Shown: piece after piece, positions 44,601 to 51,957 of the stretch | Layout: every line of letters starts with the position of its first letter | How positions within the stretch are numbered: position 1 is the stretch's first letter | Source of the DNA: Leguminivora glycinivorella | Lineage: Eukaryota; Arthropoda; Insecta; Lepidoptera; Tortricidae | Reading direction: 5' to 3' | Length of the DNA: 64,000 nucleotides | Assembly: GCF_023078275.1 (NCBI RefSeq) | Contig: NC_062996.1 | Coordinates: 124,001 to 188,000, forward strand | Program-made: the position numbers and the translations under genes | The notes under the pieces: generated by a model | Database searches by the model: none | What the model saw: the letters and a program-made list of their open reading frames with translations, nothing else | What the model was told of the DNA's origin: nothing

Positions 44601-45346
44601 TTAGAGAAAAATATAAATTAGTTGTTCATGAAAGAGTCCATAGTGGAATAAAACCATACAAATGTAAAGAATGTAACAAAGAATTTAGAGAAAAATCTAT
44701 ATTTGTTGCCCATGAAAGAATCCATAGTGGAACAAAACAATACAAATGTAAAGTATGTAACAAACAATTCACTTATAAAAAGTCTTTAGTTGCCCATGAC
44801 ATAATCCACAGTGGAATAAAACCATACAAATGTAAAGTATGTAACAAACAATTCACTTATAAAAGGTCTTTAGCTGTCCATGAAAGAATCCATAGTCTAA
44901 TAAAACCGTACAAATGTAAAGAATGTGACAAAGAATTCAAACAAAAATCTAATTTAGTTGTCCATGAAAGAATCCATAGTGGAACAAAACCATACAAATG
45001 TAAAGTATGTAACAAACAATTCAGTTATAAAAGTTCTTTAGTTGCCCATGACAGAATCCATAGTGGAATAAAACCGTACAAATGTAAAGAATGTAACAAA
45101 GAATTCACTTATAAAAATTATTTAGTTGTCCATGAAAGAATCCATAGTGGAATAAAACCATATAAATGTAAAGTATGTAACAAAGAATTCACTTATAAAA
45201 GTTCTTTAGTTGCCCATGACAGAATCCATAGTGGAATAAAACCATATAAATGTAAAGTATGTAACAAAGAATTCACTTATAAAAAGTCTTTAGTTGCCCA
45301 TGACAGAATCCATAGTGGAATAAAACCGTACAAATGTAAAGTATAG
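23481..45346 (+). CDS. ZAD-C2H2 zinc-finger protein gene, copy A (whole gene as inferred)
   Basis: Proposed exons: 23,481-23,609, 24,499-24,640, 28,473-28,538, 29,273-29,335, possibly 30,454-30,511, and the finger exon 43,608-45,346. The first intron is phase 0 and all later ones are phase 1, so the exons join in frame. The protein would be an insect ZAD (zf-AD) dimerisation domain, an acidic/proline-rich linker and about 17 C2H2 fingers: a nuclear sequence-specific DNA-binding factor. Joining the ZAD exons to the finger exon across about 13 kb of transposons is inference from phase, strand and family architecture. The 3' end is frameshifted. Confidence 0.6.
23610..24498 (+). other. Intron 1, copy A
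   Basis: Holds an interspersed repeat (about 23,775-24,020; 'gtgggtgtcgtagaaggcga' and 'gccaagagtggcactg', the latter also at 50,043) and an unusually GC-rich patch at about 24,300-24,450 made of 'gcgggcccgccgcgcccg'-like sequence. Not shared with copy B, whose intron 1 has two SINEs instead. Confidence 0.5.
24499..24640 (+). CDS. ZAD exon 2, copy A
   Basis: 142 bp, acceptor 'tcttgcag', donor gtaaac, ending in phase 1. It encodes LASSNEEQSGICGECERRLR followed by a long Q/R/A-rich helix (FKVQVQRCQAELRQRL..), i.e. the second zinc pair (C-x2-C) and the C-terminal helix of ZAD. Copy B differs by V to M in FKVQVQ. Confidence 0.8.
24655..24900 (+). mobile_element. Two consecutive tRNA-derived SINE heads, copy A
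   Basis: 'tctggctcagtcggtagtga' (box A) and 'cctgggtccgaatcctgg' (box B) at 24,660-24,716, repeated at 24,748-24,805, then the common 'gagcacagatatttgtccc' body. The first insertion begins only 15 bp after the exon 2 donor. Same arrangement in copy B at 56,865-57,140. Confidence 0.7.
24939..25473. mobile_element. 535-bp hAT-like nonautonomous element, copy A1
   Basis: Starts caggggcggctcactccg and ends ..tatattctgtg (complement cacagaata): CAGGG/CACAG ends. Flanked by GTTTGGG on both sides (24,932-24,938 and 25,474-25,480), interrupting a SINE tail that reads 'cttagtttggggctc' once repaired. Contains the palindrome 'ggccgcgagctcgcggcc'. No reading frame of note. Confidence 0.75.
25474..26083 (+). 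mobile_element. SINE remnants and a 'cggcttcgcccgcg' repeat, copy A
   Basis: 25,474-25,540 is the interrupted SINE tail with a run of about 23 A. 25,555-25,700 is another degenerate SINE ('agtcctgggtttgtaccccg'). 25,765-25,925 is the interspersed repeat with 'tgcctgcggcttcgcccgcg' and 'ttataatattagtatgg', also found at 31,050-31,222. Confidence 0.6.
26084..26618. mobile_element. 535-bp hAT-like nonautonomous element, copy A2
   Basis: Nearly identical to 24,939-25,473 but with its own target duplication CCGTAGT (26,077-26,083 and 26,619-26,625), so it is an independent insertion and not half of a tandem duplication. Confidence 0.75.
26626..28063 (+). other. Intron 2 of copy A, mixed sequence with one R1 repeat
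   Basis: R1 repeat at 26,871-27,098. Otherwise unassigned AT-rich DNA with a short poly(G) run near 27,872. A small inverted motif 'aggccac..gtggcct' lies at 27,537-27,563. No exon recognised. Confidence 0.5.
28064..28284. mobile_element. TIR MITE with TAA target site, copy A
   Basis: Ends ggccggcaacagacagtct and agactgtctgttgccggac (one mismatch in 19) are flanked by TAA on both sides, a PIF/Harbinger signature. In copy B (60,287-60,488) the same element lacks an internal segment of about 19 bp. Confidence 0.7.
28473..28538 (+). CDS. Acidic micro-exon 3 of the ZAD gene, copy A
   Basis: 66 bp, acceptor 'tgttttag', donor gtgagt, phase 1/1. It encodes EEKALDEHLEDDMSSDVPEP.., an acidic linker. 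Identical in copy B (60,677-60,742). Confidence 0.7.
28847..29253. mobile_element. Foldback element ending 19 bp before exon 4, copy A
   Basis: Arms of about 160 bp: left 'tatagtatgaattctctgag' .. 'ctatcatgatagtaacaagg', right the complement with some mismatches ('atgatagttgctttttaact' .. 'aattcatactata'). The transcript through this intron could form a hairpin directly upstream of the exon 4 acceptor. Copy B: about 61,051-61,457. Confidence 0.75.
29273..29335 (+). CDS. Proline-rich micro-exon 4 of the ZAD gene, copy A
   Basis: 63 bp, acceptor 'attattccgtgttcag', donor gtaagt, phase 1/1. It encodes PGEKSPAPPCKEEPRDEYLS; K-E-E-P followed by acidic residues is a common linker motif in lepidopteran ZAD proteins and a possible SUMO-type site. 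Copy B (61,477-61,539) has one R-to-P change. Confidence 0.7.
29350..30010 (+). mobile_element. tRNA-like SINE pair and hairpin, copy A
   Basis: A hairpin 'tgggaacaaat..atttgttccca' at about 29,357-29,411 is partly repeated at 29,545-29,598. 'gacgccggttcgaatccggc' occurs twice (about 29,435 and 29,806); the second follows 'ggcctaggggttcatggcgt', giving tRNA-like A and B boxes and ending ..ccttcacca. A tRNA-derived retroelement head is more likely than a functional tRNA gene. Repeated in copy B at about 61,560-62,215. Confidence 0.5.
30017..30434 (-). mobile_element. M1 MITE fragment abutting the exon 5 acceptor, copy A
   Basis: Runs from 'tgggctggtgtccctctcgc' to 'aataattctaaatc', M1 in inverted orientation and lacking the outer end. 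The next bases are 'ccattattccgtgttcag', the 3' splice site of exon 5. Copy B: 62,223-62,640. Confidence 0.7.
30454..30511 (+). pseudogene. Micro-exon 5 of the ZAD gene, copy A, frameshifted
   Basis: A duplicate of exon 4 with its acceptor ('attattccgtgttcagctcc'). It encodes PDEG then runs to a TAA because of 4 extra bases in the C-rich tract (gcccgcccgcc), giving 58 bp instead of 54. Copy B (62,659-62,712) is 54 bp and open. Since the exon is phase 1/1, skipping it keeps the frame. Confidence 0.7.
30512..31489 (+). other. Intron sequence after exon 5, copy A
   Basis: Poly(T) runs and unassigned AT-rich DNA, then the 'gcccgcggcttcgctcgcgt' interspersed repeat (31,050-31,222). A 74-codon frame on the minus strand (31,244-31,468), also open in copy B, has no motif I recognise. 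Confidence 0.45.
31494..31665. mobile_element. piggyBac-like MITE, TTAA target site, copy A
   Basis: TIR-like ends 'cctttagaacgccaaagacg' and '..ctctggcggccaaaagg'. The left flank is TTAA (31,490-31,493); the right flank is TCAA here but TTAA in copy B (63,715-63,718 and 63,920-63,923). Copy B also carries about 30 bp more in the middle. Confidence 0.6.
31757..31800. repeat. R2 repeat, left fragment
   Basis: 'cctcactagctcggaaacac' and 'gtgttttatcctttaa' match the start of R2 (22,454). The repeat resumes at 34,553 ('agcgggtaaaaacgcatttt') after the TIR element. Confidence 0.7.
33493..33764 (+). CDS. Unrecognised Cys-rich terminal exon in the TIR element
   Basis: After acceptor 'atatttgtttcag' a frame runs 89 codons to the TAA at 33,762-33,764, with an AATAAA signal directly behind (33,764-33,769). 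It encodes an acidic part (ASVYIDEEEEMILLEK) and C-x2-C..C..C-x2-C (CTVCATSHSF..LC..FCQGCANIMFSV), which suggests a zinc-binding knuckle at the protein's C-terminus. It lacks an ATG, so it must be a 3' exon. Upstream exons were not found. I do not recognise the family. Confidence 0.45.
33770..34500. other. AT-rich 3' part of the TIR element
   Basis: No frame of interest. Contains inward-facing 'atgccggtcttgcc' (34,137-34,150) and 'tatgccggac', parts of the subterminal motif array. Confidence 0.5.
34553..35345. repeat. R2 repeat: remainder of one copy and a second tandem copy
   Basis: 34,553-34,912 completes the interrupted copy and 34,913-35,345 is a further copy starting 'cctcactattagctcggaaa'. 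Within the second copy 'ctttatccactagtggataa' is tandemly doubled (34,961-35,010). Confidence 0.7.
35360..35532 (-). repeat. R1 repeat, interrupted by the BEL/Pao element
   Basis: Inverted R1 sequence ending 'gcactagtgcgtaaaaaaacg'. After the retrotransposon it continues with 'accatctgtactgaaaaa' (43,398-43,415). The last five bases before the LTR, ACGAC (35,528-35,532), are the target duplication. Confidence 0.8.
35533..36932 (-). repeat. 3' LTR of the BEL/Pao element
   Basis: 1,400 bp, identical in length to the 5' LTR. Contains a 21-bp minisatellite ('gctgctggctgtaggctgct', about 35,868-35,955). Confidence 0.9.
36905..38464 (-). pseudogene. BEL/Pao pol, second open segment: RT end and RNase H, integrase core lost
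   Basis: 519 codons. Begins at the YMDD-type active-site motif (M-D-D-Y at residue 1), then the connection region (VYDPLGL near 109-114) and RNase H (LHIFSDAS near 179-186, WTDSM near 256, NPADRATR near 301) of the Peptidase_A17-type BEL arrangement. After about residue 400 (near 37,265) the frame jumps directly to the C-terminal DUF5641-like part, which is legible in another frame at 36,927-37,247 (FPLLAPRKS.., PGDVVIV). The H2C2 zinc motif and DDE integrase core that normally lie between are absent. Confidence 0.8.
36933..36945 (-). promoter_or_regulatory. Polypurine tract
   Basis: On the minus strand 'tgcggggacaaaa' lies directly before the 3' LTR, the expected site for plus-strand DNA priming. 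Confidence 0.65.
38607..41933 (-). pseudogene. BEL/Pao gag-protease-RT open segment
   Basis: The start chosen is the ATG at 41,933-41,931 (MSDDRMVRTRSR), the first after the primer site; an in-frame ATG in the LTR (42,119) is unlikely to be used. Counted from 42,119, parts in order are: a charged coiled-coil-like region (230-280), an RS-P-P repeat stretch (345-387), DUF1759-type gag (about 425-600), two zinc knuckles (CLFCGGGHLTPDC near 664, CYRCIDAKHMKTQC near 697), an aspartic protease of DUF1758 type (FLDDGSTLS near 811), and the start of RT (about 1,065-1,170). The frame is cut at 38,607 by a tandem 5-base duplication (gtgac twice on this strand, 38,606-38,615). A second shift near 38,525 separates it from the next segment. 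Confidence 0.85.
41974..41989 (-). promoter_or_regulatory. Primer binding site for tRNA-Tyr
   Basis: On the minus strand 'tggtccttcgagccgg' lies 5 bases inside the 5' LTR. It is complementary to the 3' end ccggctcgaaggaCCA that I know for animal tRNA-Tyr. Confidence 0.75.
41995..43394 (-). repeat. 5' LTR of the BEL/Pao element
   Basis: 1,400 bp, TGTTGCAG..GCTAACA read from either LTR on the + strand. Nearly identical to 35,533-36,932. Confidence 0.9.
43608..45346 (+). CDS. C2H2 zinc-finger array exon, 17 fingers, prematurely ended
   Basis: Acceptor 'ccttgtcttcag' at 43,596-43,607 leaves phase 1, matching the upstream micro-exons (frame ..GEYEVDTAPL..). The frame is open further upstream, but no start is needed there. 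Fingers 1-3 (CDMCAHLC.., CGACKETF.., CEECNKRF..) are divergent; the third lacks a proper final histidine. Fingers 4-17 are a tandem 84-bp (28-residue) array from about 44,155 with linker HSGIKPYKCK, variant residues confined to the recognition positions (e.g. TYKSS, SEKYK, REKSI). The frame ends at TAG 45,344-45,346 inside finger 18 because of one extra base (gtatagtaac for gtatgtaac). Confidence 0.85.
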
Positions 45347-45630
45347 TAACAAACAATTCACTTATAAAAGTTCTTTAGTTGTCCATGAAAGAATCCATAG
45401 TGGAATAAAACCGTACAAATTTAAAGAATGTAACAAAGAATTCACTTGTAAAAAATATTTAGTTAGCCACGAAATAATTCACAGTGAAATACAACCACAC
45501 AAATGTAAAGACTGTAACAAAGGTATCAGTTGTAATTGTCATTTACTTTCCCAAGAAAAAATCCACAGTGACCATACATATGCAAAAAAATCATTTATTT
45601 ATTTAGGGTCAACAACAGAAATTAAATAAA
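45347..45630 (+). pseudogene. Decayed 3' end of the zinc-finger array
   Basis: In the shifted frame three more fingers can be read (QFTYKSSLVVHERIH, then EFTCKKYLVSHEIIH whose first Cys has become Phe, then GISCNCHLLSQEKIH which has lost a zinc ligand). A stop follows near 45,628 with AATAAA at 45,625-45,630. This would be the original C-terminus and poly(A) site. Confidence 0.7.
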
Positions 45631-45770
45631 ATAGGCAAAATAGTAGTACAGCAATAGAAAAAAAAAAACAAAAATAAAGGTACTTAATATGCAACATCAT
45701 TTAAACATGTTTTTAAACATAAAAAACACATTAACATTCATTAATTTAAAGATAGATGTTGGCCCAATCA

Positions 45771-45890
45771 GGCCAACTAGCACCAACCACTTAACTCAGG
45801 GTTAGTGGGCTGTCATCTGTCAAATTCCATATAAAATGGTGGGTTAACCCGAGGGTTAACCCTCCCTTTTCGTTGGTGCAAGTGGCCCTT
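45771..45890. mobile_element. About 120-bp TIR MITE
   Basis: Ends 'ggccaactagcaccaaccac' and 'cgttggtgcaagtggccctt' are inverted, with a second inner pair 'ggttaaccc..gggttaacc'. Located about 140 bp beyond the zinc-finger gene's poly(A) signal. Confidence 0.6.
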
Positions 45891-45978
45891 ATAGGTAATC
45901 ACATCTTATTCCAGTATCTTTGGAAGTTTGGACTAACAGACGTACAGTAAGACTTTTAGACAAACTATGAATACATGT

Positions 45979-46111
45979 AAGTGTGCACTGAAAACGTTCC
46001 ACTTTGTCGATGGCTCTAAAGCCGCTTTGCCAGTTTATTCATATAAAGATACAAGTAAATCTCGCCTTAATGGTAACCGACAAAGTGGGACGTTTTACTA
46101 TACACACTCAC
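45979..46111. mobile_element. 133-bp TIR MITE
   Basis: Inverted ends of about 32 bp: 'aagtgtgcactgaaaacgtt' + 'ccactttgtcg' and the complement of 'cgacaaagtgggacgtttta' + 'ctatacacactc'. Noncoding. Confidence 0.6.
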
Positions 46112-47652
46112 ATATTAGATTTAGTAAAAAATAAAAATGGTTGAATCGAACATTAATTACTTACTAGGCTAATATCGAATTTGGCACAATAAATGATTGT
46201 CTTCTGTAGTATTTGACATAAAAAACAATATTTATAGATTTTGGGTATTAAAAGTGTATGATGACTACGTATTTTCGATTAAAATTGTGTAATTTTTATA
46301 TATTTTGACCACCGAAAACGCTGTCAGCGATATAGTGACATCATCGAATTCGAACCTTTGCTGCATATCAAACAATCACTGACATATTGAACTTTACCTT
46401 TTTACTTTTCTGTAATAATAAGCGCCACGGTGTTTTCAGTCAAAGGAAATAGTAAATCCGATGTACTTAGGATATGTTTAGGAAACGTAACGATAGAGGG
46501 CGTGAAAAACAATTATATGCCGTAGTGCAAGTTGTTCGCTAGATGTCACTGTTATCCCCGCAAACTGGGTAATGACTTGTCGTAAAATGTAACATAAGTA
46601 TTTTTTGATGTCCAATTTTTTGTTAGATGAAACCCACCTGCAAACTAGCGAACGGCATTCTATGGTTCAATATTGAAATTGTACTTATTTTTTATTATTG
46701 TCATCTTTTTTGGCAAATAAGTTAGCGTTGAAATATTTATTAATGTGACTGGTTGATGAATGACCTATTTAGAAATCCCACCATCAATATGTGGCGTTTC
46801 ACTTTAAAGGGTCCACATGCTTTATGTTCTAAAAGGGACCTTTCGGCACGGAAAGTCACATAAAAAGTTGTCGTAACTTATTAATAGATGGCGCTGCATT
46901 TGAAAATCTTGACTGATAACTCTATAGTCTATACCATAAGCATGTGCGTTCGATGCACACGCCACCGTTTCAAGGCCATCACCCGAAGGCTCGGTTTCGA
47001 CGACGGTGCCGCCCTTCCACATATAGACTAAAACCTTAAGCAAAGGATACTATAGACTACACAGCTAAATAATAATACCACTACCGAACGAGATGCTCAC
47101 ATACAAATTATAATAAGAGTGATAGAGAGCAAAAAGTTATTTTTTGTCTTTGTCATAGTTTCACTTTTCTGCTGCTGCCACAAACTCGCAAACAAATAAG
47201 TACGTGACAGCAAAGACTTATATAACTCCGTATAGACAGATAGTCTAAGAAAAAAACGTACACCAAAACCATACAGAAAAAGGTACGGTGAGCTAGATGG
47301 CGATACACCTTTGGGGTACGCTCGGCTAGATGGCGCTAATATTAATATTTGACATTTTAACACATATCAAGCGTCCGTCAGGATGGCGTGAGAGATGTCT
47401 GAATATTCAGAAATTTTGTACCAAATAACTGTACCTAAACTGTACATATAGCGAAGAAAACTGTACCTGAAATCGCCAACGTGTGGGAACTATGAGCTGA
47501 AACATATATCAATAAACTGTACCTCACTAGCTTATCTCATCTTAAATATACAAAATTTTACTGGCAAAGGAAAGTTGATTTACCCAAATACAATAGTAAC
47601 ATATTTTATAAGTTGCATTCCTGTACCCTAGTAAAGCCCAATTGACATATTA
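46112..47652. other. Unassigned intergenic DNA
   Basis: Mixed AT-rich sequence. A 73-codon minus-strand frame (46,822-47,043) and an 88-codon one (47,097-47,363) have no recognisable motif. Short inverted words (gttcgctag / ctagcgaac, 46,533 and 46,649) suggest further decayed MITEs. Confidence 0.4.
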
Positions 47653-48264
47653 GGGGGCGTCCATTAATCGCGTCATACGTTTTTGGCTTATTTTAGACCC
47701 CCCCCCCCATGGTGATCTTTGGTGATATTTTCAGGACCCCCCCCCCCCCCTGGCCAATATGACGTGTAATTTTTTGGCAACTTAAGAAGACTTACTTTTT
47801 TCCAACCCACGAATCACCAAATCTTGGCGCGAAATTCAAATTGTCTATGAGAATTAAACCTTTGCCCCCTCATTTTTAAGGTTCCGTACCTCAAAAAGGA
47901 AACCACTGAACCGATTAACTTGTTTGGCACACATATGTAAACTTGTGACCCAAAGACGGGCATGTAATTTAAATAAAATAAAAAACAACTATAGGGGCCA
48001 CTTTTGGGGGGTAGAAGTAAAAATTAGAAATCAAAGTTTTTTAGCGTGTTACATATCAAATGAAAGAGCGTTAATTGGGCCCCACTTTTTTTTTATTTGG
48101 ATTTTTTTATGTGCTTTCCATTCAGAATCGCGAGCTCTTTCAATCCTAATAGGAGTCAAAAAGTGTGCCAAGGTTTTTCTCTATTCCGTTACCATTTTAT
48201 CATACATTTTGTATGGCGGTAACGGAATGGAAGGTCTAAAAAAATATGGAAATCTTGGGACATT

Positions 48265-48797
48265 TTTAGGGTTCCGTAGTCAACTAGGAACACTTATAGT
48301 TTCGCCATGTCTGTCTGTCCGTCCGTCCGTCCGCGGATAATCTCAGTGACCGTTAGCACTAGAAAGCTGAAATTTGGTACCAATATGTATGTCAATCACG
48401 CCGACAAAGTGGTAAAATAAAAAGTTGAAAAAAATGTTTTGTTAGGGTACTCCCCTCTACATGTAAAGTGGAGACTGTTTTTTTTCCATTTCAATCCCAA
48501 CGTGTGATATATTGTTGGATAGGTATTTAAAAATGAATAAGGATTTACTAAAATTGTTTTTTGATAATATTAATATTTTCGGAAATAATCGCTCCTAAAG
48601 GAAAAAAAATGTGGGAGACACAACCAGAGGGGCTTTTGAACCATGTTTAAAAAATATGAAAAATATCACAAAAGTAGAACTATATAAAGACTCTAGGAAA
48701 ATTATTTTGAACTTAATAGGTTCAGTAGTTTTTGAGAAAAATACGTAAAACTACGGAACCCTACACTGAGCGTGGCCCGACACGCTCTTGGCCGGAT
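48265..48797 (+). repeat. (GTCC)n-containing repeat, copy 3
   Basis: From 'tttttagggttccgtagtca' to 'gctcttggccggatttttct', with about 3-4 GTCC units. Forms an inverted pair with the next copy, 95 bp away. Confidence 0.8.
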
Positions 48798-48892
48798 TTT
48801 TCTCCTATTACGATCAAAAGACCTCGCGATTCTTAATATGAATCGCGTAAAAAATACCCATGTTACAAAAACAGTGGGGTGGACAACATTAA

Positions 48893-49440
48893 AAAAAAAA
48901 ACCGGCCAAGAGCGTGTCGGGCCACGCTCAGTGTAGGGTTCCGTAGTTTTCCGTATTTTTCTCAAAAACTACTGAACTTATCAAGTTCAAAACAATTTTC
49001 CTAGAAAATCTTTATAAAGTTCTACTTTTGTGATTTTTTTCATATTTTTTAAACATACGGTTCAAAAGTTAGAGGGGGGGGGACGCACTTTTTTTTCCTT
49101 TAGGAGCGATTATTTCCGAAAATACTAATATTATGAAAAAACCATCTTAGTAAACCCTTATTCATTTTTAAATACCTATCTAACAATATATCACACGTTG
49201 GGGTTGGAATGAAAAAAAATATCAGCCCCCACTTTACATGTAGGGGGGGTACCCTAATAAAACATTTTTTTCCATTTTTTATTTTTGCACTTTGTTGGCG
49301 TGATTGATATACATATTAGTACCAAATTACAGCTTTCTAGAGCTAACGGTTACTGAGATTATCCGCGGACGGACGGACGGACAGACAGACATGGCGAAAC
49401 TATAAGGGTTCCTGTTCCTAGTTGACTACGGAACCCTAAA
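48893..49440 (-). repeat. (GTCC)n-containing repeat, copy 4, inverted
   Basis: Complement of the family from 'aaaaccggccaagagcgtgt' to 'gactacggaaccctaaaaaa'. Together with copy 3 it makes a hairpin with arms of more than 500 bp. Confidence 0.8.
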
Positions 49441-49954
49441 AAATGGCCCTTATACGTACCTACATGTAAAGTGGGGACTGATTTTTTGACCGTCTATAAC
49501 CGACTGTTCGTGTACACGTGATGAGGTCAAACTAAAAAAATCTTTGAGAATTAAAAATAACCGACTGCACACAGCTCTTTTTTTCTCACTTGATGGTCTC
49601 ATCGGAAGATCAGCGCTGGAAGTCACCAGCAACATGCTGAGATAATGCCATTTCGTGGCACTTCGTTCCTTTCTGTTAGTGTTGTAAAATGTGTAATTAA
49701 TCTTGACTGTGTTCACGAATAAACTATAATATTCTATTCTATTCTGTTCTCTTTGCACTGCACAACGCAAGTTCTGACTGTAAAAGTTGATATAAAAATA
49801 GCTCAGAAATGTTTTTTTCTTTACGTTAGTGTAACAAAAAAAATACACGTGATATGTTCCTAACCCCCCCACCCCCCATGGTGATATTTGGTGATTTTTT
49901 CATGACCCCCTCCCCCCCCTATGCAGTATGACGCGATTAATGGACGCCCCCTTA

Positions 49955-50561
49955 TGTATACTGTACCTATGTTTTACAAATAAACACTTTGAACTTGAGT
50001 TAATCAAAGAATCACAATTTAGATTTCTTTCAACCTCTTTTTGCCAAGAGTGGCACTGAAACTTAGTAGTTCATGTGCTCTGCCTAACCCTTTATGGGAT
50101 ACAGGCGTGATTATATGTATGTATGTATGTAAATAAAAGAAAGAAGTAATTGCTGGGATACATGGCTAAGGAGCTAACCTAAAGTTCAAAGTTTTTAATG
50201 CTTAAGAATATAAATAAAAATATTAATGTTTTTATTTAATTCATAAGTTAATTTAATTTAATAATAAAACTACCGTGAGACACTCACATAATAGTGGAAT
50301 GAGACCATATAAATGTAAAGAATGTAACATCGTAGGTTAATATTTGTAATTAAACACTATAATCAGAACAATGTTTTATTTAAAACACTGATTGAAACTT
50401 TCACGATTATTACACATCGGCTGCCAGGTGTTGATGTCATTTCACGCCAGTCTTCTCCGAGACCACGGGGACAACGCCGTCCTTGAAACGTTGGAGGTCA
50501 GATTAAGTCCCGATTTTAAAAATAATTAAATGTTTTATTTAATATTTAAACTTATTTTAGG
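49955..50561. other. Intergenic stretch with an isolated zinc-finger fragment
   Basis: Contains the 'gccaagagtggcactg' repeat tail with (TATG)n (50,040-50,135). At about 50,278-50,330 is 'cataatagtggaatgagacc' + 'atataaatgtaaagaatgta', which reads H..SGMRPYKCKECN: half a finger of the array type. The rest is AT-rich. Confidence 0.5.
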
Positions 50562-50877
50562 CATAGATTTAGAATTATTAAACTAGATTGTTTAGTTAGG
50601 TCAAAAAGTGTGTCCACATGAGAGGTAATTATTTGGGCTGGTGTCTTTCTCGCACTTGCTGACAATGGCAACATTATTCAGTGACGTCATCACTGTCATA
50701 CATTGGGGATACCAGTCAATTTTAAAAGTTACTACTAAATCTACTAACACCCAATTGAAAGTATTTTTTAATTATATAAATCTTTGATTTACTGGCATCA
50801 AAATAATTATTTTCAAATTTTTTGAAATATATCGAAACCCTAGTTAGAATATAACATAAAAATAAAATAAGAAGTTA

Positions 50878-51747
50878 TAGACCGTCAACCAAATCTTGTC
50901 ACTAGAAAAAGGCGGCAAATTTGAAAAATCGCGGGCTAGCAACACGTAGTTTTGAAAATCGGTGGAAGTTCGCGTGTCATTTGTATCTTATCTGTGGAAA
51001 TCTCCACCCTACCAAAAAGAGAAATAAGTAGCACATATCCGTCCCTTTTTAATACATTATCTAATTCGTAAGGAAGGAGAGAGCCCCTTGAAAAAAATAT
51101 ATCTGTGGCTGTTCGACGTACATTGCTGGTTTTTGTTGGTTTCATACACAGAATTACAGTTAAACCAGAATGAGTAGTTAGGTCAAAAAGTGTGTCCACA
51201 TGAGAGGTCATTGTTTGGGCTGGTGTCCCTCTCGCACTTACTGACAATGTCAACATTATTCAGTGACGTCATCACTGTCATAAATTGGGGATACCAGTCA
51301 ATTTTCAAAGTTACTACTAAATCTACTAACACCCAATTGAAAGTATTTTTTAATTATACAAATCTTTGATTTACTGGCATCAAAATAATCACATTATAAT
51401 TATTTTCAAATTTTTTGAAATATATCGAAACCCTAGTTTGAATATAACATTAAAATAAAATAAGAAGTTATAAAGTCAGGTAATATACAGATAAAAATAC
51501 TACTAATATGGGAACCTCATTAACACTGGCAACACGTGCGAGAGGGACACCAGCCCAAACAATGCCCTCTCATGTGGACCGTTTTCGCTAGTCTGATACG
51601 ATCGACTTTCTGTTTCAGTAATAAGGTTTAATTTCGTATGGCAAAAAATGTGATTGAGCTGTCCCCTGTAAAGGTCTTTGGTTTCATAGGGATACCATAC
51701 TTTAGTTTGATATACATTGCTACTGCCAAAATTTGGTTGACAGGCTA
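50878..51747. mobile_element. Middle level: TA-flanked TIR element
   Basis: Starts 'tagaccgtcaaccaaatctt' and ends 'aatttggttgacaggcta', flanked by TA (50,876-50,877; 51,748-51,749). Same family as 6,283-6,609, in inverted orientation. Interrupted by a full M1 element. Confidence 0.8.
51147..51680 (+). mobile_element. Inner level: complete M1 hAT-like MITE, 534 bp, 8-bp TSD
   Basis: Starts cacagaattacag and ends gtaaaggtctttg, flanked by GTTTCATA on both sides (51,139-51,146; 51,681-51,688). The complete sequence makes it a good type copy: subterminal inverted boxes at about 51,196-51,238 and 51,535-51,581. Confidence 0.9.
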
Positions 51748-51957
51748 TATAAAGTCAGGTAATATACAGATAAAAATACTACTAATATGGGAACCTCATT
51801 AACACTGGCAACACGTGCGAGAGGGACACCAGCCCGTTTGGGCCCCTCATGTGGACCGTTTTCGCTAGTCTGATACGATCGACTTTCTGTTTCAGTAATA
51901 AGGTTTAATTTCGTATGGCAAAAAATGTGATTAAGCTGTCCCCTGTAAAGATCTTTG

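Larger units (their letters stand above)
47653..49951. mobile_element. 2.3-kb TIR element with 3-bp (TTA) target site, filled with other repeats
   Basis: Ends 'gggggcgtccattaatcgcg' and 'cgcgattaatggacgccccc' are exact complements (20 bp or more), flanked by TTA on both sides (47,650-47,652, 49,952-49,954). Poly(C) blocks with 'catggtgatYtttggtgat' occur just inside both ends, in direct orientation. The middle holds the inverted pair of (GTCC)n repeats. No transposase frame seen. Confidence 0.65.
50562..51957. mobile_element. Outer M1 MITE of a three-level nest
   Basis: Begins 'catagatttagaattattaa' and ends 'tgtaaagatctttg'. Its body is split at 'aagaagt-TA-taaagtcagg' by the TA-flanked element 50,878-51,747. 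Total without the insert is about 525 bp, normal for the family. Confidence 0.8.

Noticed and set aside
46530..46660. TIR element suggested by gttcgctag / ctagcgaac
   Set aside because: Complementarity stops after about 9 bases and no target duplication is visible.
47924..48340. 138-codon plus-strand frame
   Set aside because: Runs from an interspersed repeat into the (GTCC)n repeat; no domain, no splice support.
49450..49872. 140-codon minus-strand frame
   Set aside because: Low-complexity, no motif, spans a repeat boundary and a poly(C) tract.
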